DNA of 64,000 nucleotides from Folioceros fuciformis (Eukaryota; Anthocerotophyta; Anthocerotopsida; Anthocerotales): assembly GCA_049999805.1 (NCBI GenBank), contig JBNGIO010006281.1, positions 16,360 to 80,359 on the forward strand. Reading direction: 5' to 3'. Made by a program: the position numbers and the translations under genes. Numbering within the stretch: the stretch's first letter is position 1; the number at the start of each line of letters is the position of its first letter. The notes beneath the pieces are model-generated. The model ran no database searches. It was not told the origin of the DNA and saw only the letters and a program-made list of their open reading frames with translations. This document shows, one piece after another, positions 1-12,196 of this stretch.

Positions 1-1
1 G

Positions 2-601
2 ACCCCCGCGGCGCTGGCCCGCCCGGAGCGCTCCGGGCAGGAGCCGCTGGTGAACAAGCCGCGGAGGTACTCCTGCCCCTGCGTCGGTTGCAAACGCAAC
101 AAACAGCACCGCAAGTTCCAGCCCCTCAAGACCATGCTGTGCGTGAAGAACCACTACCGGCGGAGCCACTGCGCCAAAAGCCTGGTCTGCGTCAAGTGCA
201 AGGCGAAGAAGTTCTCGGTCATGGCGGATCTCAAGACGCATGAGAAGCACTGCGGGAGGGACAAGTGGCAGTGCTCGTGCGGCACCACCTTCTCTCGCAA
301 GGACAAGCTGATTGGCCACCTCGCTCTCTTCCAGGGACATACCCCGGCTATGCCCTTGCACGAGATGGACGAGCAGGGCATGGAGTCCCATGCTGGTGGT
401 ACAGCCTCGGCTTACGCTCCTCCCCCGCCCTCGGGTCCTGCTGCNNNNNNNNNNNNNNNNNNNNNNNNNNNNNNNNNNNNNNNNNNNNNNNNNNNNNNNN
501 NNNNNNNNNNNNNNNNNNNNNNNNNNNNNNNNNNNNNNNNNNNNGGTCTGCACGGCCTGTACACCAGCAACTTCCTCCAAGGCTCATCCGGCGGCAGCTG
601 A
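2..601 (+). CDS. STOP1-like C2H2 zinc-finger transcription factor (5' partial, interrupted by gap)
   Basis: The reading frame is open at the left edge, so the N-terminus is missing. It carries the cysteine/histidine spacing and signature of the STOP1 (SENSITIVE TO PROTON RHIZOTOXICITY 1) family, for example [43 protein letters not shown] and [12 protein letters not shown]1 proteins are nuclear factors activating acid- and aluminium-tolerance genes; that role is family knowledge. After the zinc fingers lies a low-complexity tail with a proline run. It is cut by 100 unknown bases, so frame continuity across the gap and the true length of the tail are unknown. The stop at 599-601 follows in the frame that would be kept if the gap really were 100 bases. 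The family call is firm, the 3' part less so. Confidence 0.85.
   Translation, partial: TPAALARPERSGQEPLVNKPRRYSCPCVGCKRNKQHRKFQPLKTMLCVKNHYRRSHCAKSLVCVKCKAKKFSVMADLKTHEKHCGRDKWQCSCGTTFSRKDKLIGHLALFQGHTPAMPLHEMDEQGMESHAGGTASAYAPPPPSGPAXXXXXXXXXXXXXXXXXXXXXXXXXXXXXXXXXXGLHGLYTSNFLQGSSGGS
445..544. other. assembly gap (100 N)
   Basis: Exactly 100 N, the usual placeholder for a gap of unknown size. It lies inside the low-complexity tail of the STOP1-like gene. Confidence 0.99.
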
Positions 602-1943
602 GGGGCAAAGCAGAATGCGGGAATGACAGACTCGTACCCCAGTGGCTCCCCTGGCATTCACGCTTTTAGCGTCTGTGCCGGGCTTTACACCACACCTTGG
701 TTGCTGAGCTGAGCGAGGCTCGTACTTATCGATGAGTAGCCTTGCGGTGAGGAGGCTGCGAGGGTGGGTGAACTGTAGGCGCCCAGAGGATGGAGGTGCA
801 AGGACAGTGGAGCTACGGGGATTTGCGGAGAGAGGAACGTACTCAGAGATTCTGAGCCCTCTCTATTGCAGGACAGGCAGACTCAGGGAGACAGGCCAAG
901 TTCATTTCTGGGAGATGTCTTTTTCAGCCCATCTCCACGGGTCTGTGGACTTTCTGCCTTCTCCAACCATCACCATCACCTAACAATACCAACCCGATCG
1001 TGGAGTGTGTAGAAGAGGATTGCGTTGTACATATCTTAGCCTAACAGCTTGTGAGTAAAAGCTTGGTGGCGTCTGCCACGAGCGGCTTTTTAATAGTTGT
1101 GCTGCTTCTGCCATTTATTTTCTTCACCCGAACCCCTCTCCCATCGCCACGGATTGATCGATCTTACTGCCTTCTCCCAAAATCGGGAGAAAGGGCTCGT
1201 TGCTATGTGAGCGCCCCTGTTACGTACTCCTCTCGCACGGTAATTATCACTCGGCGCACTCATAGACTACGGTACTGTGCTCTTGCTGTGTACAATATTA
1301 TAGCTCTTACATTCCTCCCCCACACGGTAAGGTGGCTTATGGCACCCACATCCACTCCTGCGTACATAACCAGTTGGAGCACACTCGTGAGGCTGGCCAG
1401 GTCCTGACAGATCTGTCCCTGGTCCCCGCGGAGCATCTGGGCGTGGTTATCCGATTGCCCAGCCCGAGGTCGCGCGACTTCGGCTGGTGGAGTCGAAGGT
1501 TGTTGTCGTTCTCTTCTTCTTGCCACCAGCGCGGAGCTGGGATTGGATTCCCCGTTGGTGGTTGAGGGAGAAGAGAATGGTGATGTGGATGGGGATGATT
1601 GATGTATCGCTTGCTCAAGCTTGGTGCTGATGGGTTATCTGCCTGTGGCACAGGGTTGTGTCACTGAGGGTGCCCAGATCGCAGAGAGGGGGAATTGTCT
1701 CATTGCGAGATTATCTTTGAGGAGGGAGGAAGGAAGGTGTGACGAAGCTGCTGGTTGGGGTACAGCTCAACAGGCTCAGTGCACCGAAGAAGCAGTCGGC
1801 TTCGGCTTCCATCTTTCAACGATCGGTTCCCGATGGGCGTCGTGGAAGCTTGATTTTTCGGGGGACTGCGGGCCCAGGGCTTGCGGGGCCTCGGATGGCG
1901 GCTTCGCCATATTCTAGAAACGTAAATTCTTTCAGGTCCTGGC
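602..1943. other. intergenic: STOP1-like 3' region and upstream region of PX/RH gene
   Basis: No coding pattern could be supported. The last few hundred bases probably contain the 5' leader of the next gene: a pyrimidine stretch ending in CAG lies about 8 bases before its start codon and could be the end of a leader intron. Confidence 0.5.
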
Positions 1944-4900
1944 ATGGCCGAAGATGAGGCTCGGAGCGTGGCCGACACAGCTCCGGTAGCGGATGGACAA
2001 GATTGCGGTTTAGAGGGTTGCAGTGATCCCTTGAGGGCGGTGTCCAGTTTGGGCGTCACCGAATGTGATGGTGCTGCGGGATCCACCGGCGGGGCTGCAC
2101 CGGTTTCTTTGAGGAATCAATTCGATGAATTCGCGATCCTGAGGAGGAAGAGCTTGGAACCGCTCTGTGGCCAGCCTGTGGGCTTAGGGTTTGGTGGATT
2201 GCTGCCGTATGATAATCCACCCAGGGGGAAGGGGAATGTCGCGGGGGGGGAGGGGGGCAGGGAGTATGTCGCCTCAGCTGTCTCTCCTGAGCATGGAGGT
2301 GTGGTCATACAGAGAAGGCATATGGTGTCTGTGCAGGATGTGAAAGAAAGGAGGAGTGAGGAGGTGGAAGCTTCCGGACAGGATGTGAGAGAGAGTCGGA
2401 GGGGCAAGGAGGAAGGGTTGTCTTCGGAGGCAGAACAAGTCAATCCTGACCAGCGAGGTGCTGCTGAGATTATCGACCTGGGGTCGGTTGGAGAATCTGT
2501 TGAAGCAGGGCCGGGGCAGGGTGCATCGATCTGCGTAGCAGCAGATGAGCTTGCTTCTCCACATGAGGAATTGAGTAGTGCAGAGATTATCACCGCCAGT
2601 ATCCCTCGGAAAGGGGAGGGTGAAAATCTAGTTGCGTCCACTCTTCTGCAGGATAGGCTACGGGGATGGATAGGCAGCACTGCTCCTCTGGCCCGCGATC
2701 TCACCGTGGCCGCTGTCTCAAAGGCAAGCATAAGTTTGCCCGTGACTGTTAAGTCGTGGTGGGCAACTTCTCCATCTGGCAAGAAGGAAGCTGCGAATAC
2801 GACTCTTCAGACTCCTCAACCCAATTCTTCTCAAAACCACAAGGCCTCCGAATCACCCTTTGGGAGTCTCCTTTCCAAGGGTGCCAACCTGATCTTGAGG
2901 CCTAGTAGCTTGACAGTCCCAACAGAAAGCCTTCCCAATTCTAACTATGCTGCGCCCAGTCAACTATCACAACCAGTGGGCGGTGAGCCGGCCGAAAAGG
3001 CTGAGGAATCTGGGCGCCTTATAGCAGAGCTGAAGCAGTCTTTGAAATCTGTCCTTGGCGAAGCCGTCAAATGTGGCCCTGAACCCATGGGAGATGGAAT
3101 TTATGTCCTCACATTGTTTTGCTCACTTGTTGAACAAGCTTTTGGACACGGATTGAAGGAAAGCACCAGGGGCAGGTGGTCATTCTGGGGTGCGGGAAAG
3201 ATGCAAGTCTCATTTTTCAATCTTCTTGAAGCCATGGAGCTCTCGGTACCTGAAAACCAGTCCTTTCGTGGAGCCTTGGGACTGGATGCGGTGAGGTCGT
3301 TGACTTCGGTTAAGTCCAGCGTTGGTCAACTGCGTGCTTGGCTGCGCCTCTCCTTGAACGAAGGCTTGTTGGGTCGGAGGCTTAGCATCATACTGGAAGA
3401 TCCTGAACTTTTGGAACAGTGGTACGAAAGCTGGGCCTTACTTCGAAGAGGAGATGCGTCGGAGCAGTTTGCATCCATTGTCACAGCTCTCGACTCTGTT
3501 AGTATATCTCTCTCAGTTTCTGAAGGTCTTGCTCTTGACCAACAGAAGTCCATCGGTGTCAAGGCTTTGCATCCTCCGCAAGTTGTGGAACCTGAACAAA
3601 CAACACCAGAGTCCAAGTGGCAAGAAGCTCTGCACTATGAGCCCAAAGGCTCGGGTGCCGTTTCCTTGGATCCTGAAGGAACTAGTGAACGGCAAAACAC
3701 ACGTGGTGATATGGGTGCATTGTCAGAGAAGAAAGCCAGAGGCAACTCGAAGGCCAGGAAACGCGTGATATCCGTTCCAGATGGGTTTGCTAATGAGCAG
3801 GTTGATGCGAAGATAGAGTTTAATGGCTATAGAGTGTACACACAGCGTCCTGATCAAGAGCTGCTCGTGAATGGTTTGACAGAAGATGTCGTTCAAAGTC
3901 CTCCTGCTGAAGGTGTAGCTACGCGTTGTGAGGCAGAGGGTGCCCTGCAGAGAATTCATCCCCCGCAACAAGGGCAACAGAAAACACTCGATGAACAGGT
4001 TGTGGAGTTCCATGGAACTCTTGAGGCAAGAGATGAGGTGCCAGCTGGACGCCCGCAAGTTACATGCAGAGGCGGTCAGTATAGTCCTAGCTTACAGAGT
4101 GGGGGTGCACCAGAGGACATATGTGTACTCACTGATGATGTTGCATCCACTGGCAGGGATGTATCTTCTGTGGATGCCGATTCCTCCTTTCATCTTGAAA
4201 CAGCCTTATCAAGGTTGGGACTTCCTCCAGACCTAGATAACTCCAATATTCCCCGTGTACTATCGAATGCTGCTTTGCTTGAGTCTGAGGACGTTTTGCA
4301 TAGTGCCAGTTTTGTGGACAATCCTCTCAGTAAGCCTCGAAATGGCAGTGCATTTGCTGCACTGGAACATTGTCTGACCACACAGGCTCTCAGCGAACAA
4401 ATTGATGCTGATTGCCAAGAGAAGAAAGTCTTGGAAGTCACACCATTTTGTTGTACATCACCGGCCAGTGAAGAAAGCTGTGGATCTGATGTTGATTCGG
4501 ATATGTCAATGTCTGAAGAGGGTGGAGTGCTGGCTGAGAAGCAGAAAAACAATGTCTCCTACTTTCGAAACAGACGGATGGCTACAGCTTTTGATCTGTG
4601 CAAGAAGTACGATGATGAACTGGCCTTTGGAGCCAGCGAATGGAACGAGTACTTCCGGCAAACTGACCATCAAGTGGATTTTCCTTTACATCATTCTTCC
4701 GTTGAAACGTCTCTTGCCAAGAGATCCCCGGGTCTGAATTCATTTCATCGTCAAATTCTATCCTCTGACTCTCAGACAGAAAGTAGTGTGCATTCATGTC
4801 AAGAGAATGTTGAGCCTGTGCATGTTAGACCTGGAGAACCACTGGGCATCCAAGGAACAGGTTGGCCTTGGTTTGACTGTGAAGAGGCAGAACCAGAAAC

Positions 4901-7828
4901 TAAGGACGTGATTCAGCTGAAAGGTGTTATGGGAGGGGATCAAGCTTTGGTTGATGCAAATCGGCAAGTGTCTCAACTTATCACTTTTGAGACTGAGGTG
5001 TCTCATAGGAGAGTAGTGGAGGATTTTGGACAGGACATTCCCAGGCAAGCAGAGGATCCTCTCCAGTGTGCTGGTCGTGTCATCCCTGGCAGTGCCGACT
5101 CTGTGTCGAATCCGGATGGAATGGGGAGCCAGGATGACCAAGATGAACATCTTGATGGTGAATCTGGAGCTCATCATCAGGAAGTTGCTCCCCTCAAAAC
5201 GCACGCAGAGTCTACAGTCTCGGACATCTTCAGTGGCAATGAGCCTGAAGATGTACCTGCTAAAGCTAGACGACGATCCAATGTTTTCATTGGTCCTGCC
5301 TCGTTGGAAGGGTTTGAGTCGCATTTTTCTAGGCCCTCGGACGAAGGCAGCAGGAGACGAGGGTGTGTGGCTCGCCTGGGATCCAAGGAAGCAGAGGAGC
5401 TACTGCAACTAGATGTTGCCAAACTTGGAAGGGCCAGCTTTCAGTCGATGAAGGAGGCCACTCAAGTACAACATTCTTCATCGCTAGTGTCACCTTGGAG
5501 TTCAGAGGATCTGGGTCCAGACGAGGTTTGTTTGTGGCATCACACGTATATTTCGAGTAGTTGTAGTCTGTTTTACATTGCGTTTTGTCTGATGATGATT
5601 TCAACTCTTGTCCCAAGTCAGCTTTCACGGTATGTTGAGAAGGTGGAGGTTAAAGAGACGTATATCGACACGGTGCTTGACATGGAGAACGTTCTGCTAA
5701 CAGAAGATAGCTGCATGTTTGAAGATAATGGGTCCTCTCGCGCTATTCGGGATGGAAGCTTGTATGCCTCCACCTCAGGTTTCCTATCTTTGGGCAGGGG
5801 GCAACCAGTAGTTAGAAAGGGGAAGGAGGTGGTTTGGGTTGAAGTCATCGGAGCTCGTCAACAACGAGGGGGCGCTTCTCTTGGTGAAAGAATGGTGGGT
5901 GTACAAGAGCATACAGTGTATCGGATGCTGGTGACGGGAGTGAACAGTGAGTGGGAGGTTGAAAGGAGATACAGAGATTTTGTTGTGTTACATAGTCGGT
6001 TGGCAAGCCTGTTCCCTCCTCAGAATGGTTTTTTCCTTCCAGCTCCATGGGACAAGGTGAAGGCGGAGTCGAGAAAGTTTTTTGGAAACACCTCACCAAA
6101 TGTGGTAGAAGTGCGAAGCGCCCTCATTCAGGTGTGCTTGCAATCTTTGATCCAAGCTGGAACTCCTTTCAAAACTGCAGCGCCACTATTAGAATTTCTT
6201 GCCCCACATGATGATGCAAGTTGGCCTTCGGCGACACCAGGAAGCGTAACAGGCAGTAGTGCATCCCACCTTCCTCTAGAGGACTTTGTTACAAATTATT
6301 CAAGCTCGCCCAGATCAGATAGTACCAGTAATGTAGGAGACCTGGATCAAGACGCAAAGGGCAGCGCCGTGTTTGGGAGCACTATACGATTGATTGTGCA
6401 AGTTCATGCCGAGAAGTCTCTAAAGCAGCAGTTGCATGCACAGCACAATGCTTGTGCTGGTTGCTATGAACATCTGGTGCCAGCAACAGGGGTGGTGCCT
6501 GGCTTGGTACAAAGGTTGGGGTTGGCTGGGCCACGGCTTTGTGAATACAGTGGGCAGCTATTCTGCCCCTCGTGCCATTCCAACGATGTCTCGATTATTC
6601 CAGCTCAAGTATTGCAAAGGTGGGATTTCTCGGTGCGGAAGGTCTCCCAGCTTGCAAAGGCTTACTTAGACTCAATATATGAACAGGTAACGGGTGACAC
6701 AGCGTTTTATGCCTTGAATCATGCATCGCACAAGAGCATTCCCTGATTATCCAGAGTTCATTGACTTGGATATTGTTGAATGCAGCCCATGCTGTGCGTG
6801 AGTGCAGTCAACCCGTACCTTTATGGGAAGGTACCCATCCTGGCAAATTTGCGGGATATGCGCAGGAAGCTGAGCAGAATGATGGCCTGTGTGCATTGTC
6901 CTGCCCGCCCACGGATACTGGCAATGCTAGGATCACGACGCTACCTTGCTGAGAACAATGACTTCTTTGCACTTCGGGACTTCGCAGATATCTCAAAGGG
7001 TGCTTTCGCTGGTAAGGCAGAGTTTGTCATCACTCCTGCGTTCAAATGTGGTTGTGGTACAGACTGAATTGGCTGATGCTACTAGTTGTGGTGGACGTTT
7101 GTTGCTCCTTCTTGGTCGTCTTCTCGTACAGAAGACACCCTCCAAGCTAACACTTATTGTGTTTCTGCATCTGACAGTTTTGTTTGCTGTTTGTATTCAG
7201 TTGTCCCGGGTATCATGAAAACAGTGTGCGAAAGGGCGTACGTCCACATAACACGCGAGTGTTCTGTGTGCTATGAAACCGGCGAAGCTTGTGGTGCAGG
7301 TGAATGGTGCGATGACTTCTTCGATACCATCTTCCCATTCCAGGTACTTAGCCTTGAGACTGAGCCCCCCAAAAAAAAAACTTCAAGGTTGTGTGCTTGA
7401 GCTGTATATCCTGCAGGTTGTCCATGATAGGAAGCTGACGGGGCCTCACAATCATATAGGATGACAACATCACAAGGTGTCCTTGTTGTAAGGTTCCCTT
7501 TCACAAGTCTTGCTTCAAAAGTTGCAGCGATTGCCCATCCTGCCACGGCCAGAAACCCACGGAGGCAGCCAGTACCAGTGGATATTTCACGGAAGATTCC
7601 ACCCGGGAATGTAAAAAAAATCATTCTTCCAGGCAAACTCCTCTCACGCCATCAGTAAATGGGGAGAGCTCCAGCAACTCTGTCTCTCAAAAGCCAAGGC
7701 GGGGCAAAAGCTATCTAGACAGGGTGCTGGGGGGAAATGAAGGCAAGACCGACCCAAACCGAAGGGGAAGGCGCAGCAGCTCAGCGGTGCTACGCATGAG
7801 CTCTCTTCCAGGCCCCCTCGAGCTGTGA
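1944..7828 (+). CDS. PX domain and Rubicon-homology (DUF4206) protein
   Basis: Exons 1944-5525, 5622-6686, 6786-7011, 7201-7343 and 7460-7828 join in phase to about 1794 residues. Residues about 350-505 form a helical region resembling a RUN domain, followed by a long acidic low-complexity part. A PX domain lies at about 1260-1400 with the phosphoinositide-binding RRYRDF motif. A C-terminal Rubicon-homology/DUF4206 zinc domain (about 1455-1720) shows the cysteine pairs CAGCYEHL, FCPSCH, MACVHCPARP, CSVCYETG, CPCCKVPFHKSCF and CSDCPSC. Plant members combine PX and DUF4206. Animal relatives (Rubicon, Pacer, PLEKHM) bind Rab7 and control endosomes and autophagy, so an endomembrane role is inferred. 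The first intron (5526-5621, 96 bp) is open in frame, so its retention would not stop translation. The C-terminal 60 residues are basic and Ser-rich. Confidence 0.85.
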
Positions 7829-8641
7829 CAATATCCAGATACCGTCTTAGTTAAGGTGATGCATTGCTATCCTGCATGCAGTCGGTCGTCATGTGGAAAA
7901 CCTTTCTAGACGCCTTCCTACTCTGTGTACGTACATATGTAACAATGAAACATGAAGCTCGAATTGCCCCACTGAAGTTGGTTGTACCATTCCTCCAGCT
8001 ACAGCCGACATTGTCACGAGGCCTGGAAACGGCCGGAGGAGGGGCTGGTCTACAGAAAGTCATTGGACGGGGGCAACGGACTGTTACCCACGAGGGATCC
8101 CGTGCCTTGGAGGTGGGCCCCGCGGTCACGTGGCTCACTGATGCCGGCTTCTCGTCGACAGCCTTGGCGTTGAAGCGTGGGGGACCGTGAAGCTTCCCGT
8201 CTCTAGTAACGGTCAGAGTTGGAGACTTCGTGGAAAGCGGCCCTGTCTCTTTTACCGGCAGCCTTTTGGGGGACGCGAGGCTCTACGCGTTTCCAGAGGA
8301 CGCGATCAAGGCACACAAGGCAAGCCATTGTGCTATCCTCCGTCATTCTTTGCTTCTTGCTTTCTTCTCTGCAGCTGCGTTCAGGATTCGTGCTCTCCAC
8401 GCGCCATTGCCGTTTCGTAGAAGTGACACCTTGAGCGACGCTTATTGAGCTCGCGCTGCCTTGTGTGCAAGAACATTTGCCTGCCTGATTGCTCCAGATC
8501 TGCGCTGAGCTTGCTGCCGCTCGCCCGATCGGACACCAACTAGTCTGTAGTTCGTCCTGATCTGCAGAATTCCCAACGGTGTAGAGTTCACTTTCGTTAC
8601 GCAACTTTCGAATTCTGACTTGAGTGTGAGCGTTCGCTGGA
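7829..8641. other. intergenic, promoter side of the calmodulin-like gene
   Basis: About 0.8 kb between two plus-strand genes. No conserved coding pattern or RNA gene was recognised; presumably the 3' UTR of the PX/RH gene and promoter/leader of the EF-hand gene. Confidence 0.5.
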
Positions 8642-9406
8642 ATGGAGAGCACGTCTGTGATGTTACAGTCCTTAGTACAAAGATTGTCGCAGCTGCTCTG
8701 GGTCGTGTGGCTCCTACCAGAGGTGGCAGTAGCTTCGGAGTCCGGAGAGGAGGCCAGGTGTCGAAGCAAAAGAGAGGGTGCAGCCAAGTGCAAGACGCTT
8801 GAGAGATTTTACTCTGCTCGCGACTTGTTGGAGCCTGAGGAATTCACTCCCACGATCCAACGATCGCCGAGCGGGTCGACCGAGAGCCAACTTTTGCGAT
8901 TTCCGAATGGAAGTTTGGTGAGCGAGCAGGAAATTTACAGAATATTTCGGACGGTGGATGACGAGGGGAACGGCACGGTGTCGAGGGACAAGCTGGCGAG
9001 CTTCATCACGAAGCTGCAGAAGGTAGAGTGCAGTGAGGACCAGATCGACTCCCTATTGCAGTTGGCGGGTGTCGAGCACAAGGGATTTGTGGAGTTTGAG
9101 GAGTTTGTGAGGCTGTATCACTGTTTGCTAGAAAGCTGTCAGGAATGTGACGACATCCGCCCTGCTCGGAAAGACAATGACAGCGACGAAGGCCGCCTCC
9201 GCGATGCTTTTAACGTTTTTGACAAGAACAAGGATGGCTTCATTAGCCCCGAGGAACTGCATCTCGTTGTCAAGTGCCTCAATTTGCCAAAGAAGATCAC
9301 CGAATGCAGTAGGATGATCATGGCCGTGGACAGGGATGGAGATGGTCGGGTCGACTTCGAGGAGTTCAAGCACATGATGTTGTCGACCTCTTCCCGTTTC
9401 CTATGA
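8642..9406 (+). CDS. calmodulin-like EF-hand protein with hydrophobic N-terminus
   Basis: An intronless gene for 254 residues. Residues about 17-32 (LSQLLWVVWLLPEVAV) form a hydrophobic stretch that could be a signal anchor, as in membrane-anchored plant CMLs. Four EF-hand positions are visible. Loops 3 (DKNKDGFISPEE) and 4 (DRDGDGRVDFEE) are canonical calcium ligands. Loop 1 (DDEGNGTVSRDK) has Lys instead of Glu at position 12, and loop 2 (GVEHKGFVEFEE) lacks the Asp at position 1, so the N-terminal pair probably binds calcium poorly. The product should be a calcium sensor at an endomembrane; targets are unknown. The start chosen is the first ATG in frame. Confident for family, moderate for membrane anchoring. 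Confidence 0.9.
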   Translation: MESTSVMLQSLVQRLSQLLWVVWLLPEVAVASESGEEARCRSKREGAAKCKTLERFYSARDLLEPEEFTPTIQRSPSGSTESQLLRFPNGSLVSEQEIYRIFRTVDDEGNGTVSRDKLASFITKLQKVECSEDQIDSLLQLAGVEHKGFVEFEEFVRLYHCLLESCQECDDIRPARKDNDSDEGRLRDAFNVFDKNKDGFISPEELHLVVKCLNLPKKITECSRMIMAVDRDGDGRVDFEEFKHMMLSTSSRFL

Positions 9407-12196
9407 AGGGGTCACATGCTCACCAATGCTAACCTCCTCAGCGTCACCCTCCATTCCTCTCAACATCACCATGACAAGCTTTTTCAGCTCTAGGCTACGC
9501 CTGCCTAAGCCAGAACCCCTGAGCGTGTGAGGGCTTGTGTTTAGCAGTTAGCGATTCTGCATTGCACCATAAGTTCCCAATGTTAGACATGTAACCAGCA
9601 GCTCCACAAAGCTAGTTGCACCCCATGTATTTCATGAACCTTTAATCAAGATTTTTTTGCCTCCTACCCTCCCCTCCTGTGACGAGTGCAGAGCCAATGA
9701 CCAGCGTCAATTCATAACGCCAGGCTCCAAGGAAGTGATGAGCAAGTCCTGAATGGAAGCCCGAAGTCTTCCAAACGCAACTGGAAAGTGCGGCTGACTG
9801 TGGGATAGTTTTCAGAGGATGGATCCCATGAAGCATCCCTAGATATATGCAGCGGCCCCAACTCGTTGACGAGTTTCACACCTGCCCTGATCCTGAGGGA
9901 CCGGATTGGTGAGGTCTCCGGGACGTTCTGGTCTCACCTCCCTGCTCTTGGGCTTGGACACCTGGACAGTTCGAAGAAAGGCGTATGTAATCCGGAGTCC
10001 CGGGCTCTTGGCACCTTTGCAGCCTTTCAGTCGTATGAAAACTTTGTTGGGTTCATTTGTTTTCGCGAGATGAATGCCACGAAGCAGTCTTCAGTGTACG
10101 CAGCGGTCGCAAAGAGATGGCGCTTTTTACACCTGATCTGATTCTGTGGGACCAGATTCTTGAGGCCCCTCGGATGTAGTGGTCTCGCCGTTCCAGCTCT
10201 TGGGCTGAAACACCTCGAATAAAGGCGCCTCTGTAACCCGGGGGCTCCGGGCACTTTCGCAGTCTTTCCGTCGAGATAGAAATTTGCTACATCTGCCCAT
10301 CAGGTTAGAGCAGTATGCGCACTCGCACCACTGGTACAGATACTTAGGTAGCATCGTGTCCGTCCCGGAATGAAAAAGATGTGCTCTGCTGGTCGGTGAT
10401 GGATGTGGCAACCTTGCTGAAGCCAAGGATGGGATGATGAAGAGCCGCGTCGCATCAAACGTAGAGACCACAACCTGTTAGTACTCTCACACGGCACCAC
10501 ATGGCCCTATCGCATGAAGCAGCCGAAACGTGGGAAGCTTCACGAACATGTTCGTCTGTAAAGATAGAGTCAGGGCAACCGCGGAGTCAGCCAACCGGCG
10601 CAGGCGGCACCTACACCACTAGGTTTTCGAAGGCGGCAACGTGTCTGTGCTAGCAAAAAATAGACACCACAGCTGGCTGGCCACTAGCCCTGATACCCGA
10701 CTCCCTAGGAACCAACAGAAGAGCATTTCGAGAAGAACGGCTGATGACCTGTCCAAAACTCTGGTCGGGTGAGCATCCCTCGACGAAAGACTCAGCTGCA
10801 ATGCAACCGACTTTTCATCTTGCCCCACATCCGTTCCCCTTGCCCTTTGGACTGCATCCCGTAACGGTAATAAAAAGTGGAACATACAGCTCTCATTCCT
10901 GTGTCATCCTTCATCAAACATCCACCACGTTCTTCTCGTCTCAAACCATGAAATCACGTAATTCCCAGCCTCCGCTCCGCACATGATGCAGAATATCCCC
11001 GGGCCCCGACCATCGCATCCACCTGACGGGAAATCAGGTTCTGGCCATCACAGCACGTACCGCAAGCAAGGCTCCCGGCAACTTTGCCCTAGTCCTGGCC
11101 CTGGCCCGGCCAGTGCCTCCCCTTCCTACCCGCATCTGCAGCTGAATGCGCAGCTGAAGTTCAGCTGCAGCTTCTGCGCACGTGGTGAAACTCAAACTAA
11201 CAGGACGATAAAAACTGCTGATAGTTGGAGAAAGTCAGAATCCAGCACGCTTTACTACCGCAGTGACCAGGAGCGTGGGCGTGCGAGAGGCGGGAGCAGG
11301 GGACGCTTGCGCGAAATTGTGGCGGATGGAGTCAAGGGAGCGCAGCCGAGAGGCGTCTGGCACGTTGGCTGGCCGGGCCTTGACTACATGTAGAGAGTTC
11401 ACAAGGGCGGCCCACGCTGCATTCTAGTTCAGCGGCCTCATACACATATCGTTTTCCTGGCCTACCAGCTCTCGCAACAGCGGCCGCCTCCACCAACCAC
11501 TCCTGCCTCTTTCTTGAAGGCCGTCGACCTGGGCCTGCCTCCTGTATCTGCGAATCGCAGCAGGAGAGGGATGCTCAGTCGCGCCTGCTGCAGCTACCCA
11601 GAGAAGAGACGGAGAAGACGGCGCCTCTGTTGCGGGCATCCCAGATTGTTGTGGCCTTGAATGGTTTGCGCTTGATGCTCACAGAATTTTAGTCCTGGAT
11701 CCGCGGATTGGTTGATGCTTCTGGAGGGCTGTGCTGCTTCTGCTGCTGGTTGCGACGCGCAGGTGCTGCTGCTGGTGCTGGAGATGCCCGCCTTTTGAAG
11801 CGCATCTTCCAATGCTGTACACTGCACATACTGCGTAATGCTGCGCCAGCTGCGTGCCGCTTGCAATTGGGTAGCAGGGCGGGGGTTGAGGATTCCGGGA
11901 TGAATCGGCTGCGTTTTCCTCGTCAGGGTCTCTAGGTTTCATATGCAGTCTATGCGCGCAGGGTGTTGGCGCCTGGATGCCTGCAGCGCTAGATCCTGCC
12001 GTGTTGCCTTTCCTGCTGCAGCCTGGCGTGTGGATTTCTCGATTTCTGGGGCTGGGTTTGGGATCGGTCGGGGTCGGGGCTCTTATCTGCTCGTAAGAGA
12101 AGCGACAGGGCAGGGTAGGAAGGAAGTTCTGGAGGCACGAGTCGGTGCCACAACGCGCTGGATGATTCGCAGGAGGAGGCGTAGTGGAGGTGGAGC
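9407..12196. other. 2.8 kb intergenic region without supported genes
   Basis: Holds an imperfect ~155-190 bp direct duplication (9849 and 10100, annotated separately). A few open frames up to about 136 codons occur but lack recognisable domains or exon-like borders. The last several hundred bases are GC-rich and are probably the leader and promoter of the flippase gene. Confidence 0.5.
9849..10285 (+). repeat. imperfect tandem direct repeat, ~250 bp period
   Basis: Copy A starts at 9849 and copy B at 10100. Both share, in the same order, GCAGCGG, ACACCTG, CTGAT, GGGACC, TGAGG, TGGTCTC, CTCTTGGGCT, ACACCT, GTAA, GGGCTC, GGCAC and GCAG. Identity looks roughly 65-70 percent by eye. It lies between genes and looks like an old local duplication of unknown origin. 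Confidence 0.75.

Noticed and set aside
732-983. 83-codon frame after the STOP1-like gene
   Set aside because: No motif and no splice context; consistent with random sequence in the 3' region.
10983-11393. 136-codon frame upstream of the flippase gene
   Set aside because: Low-complexity, no homologous motif noticed; probably leader or promoter sequence.
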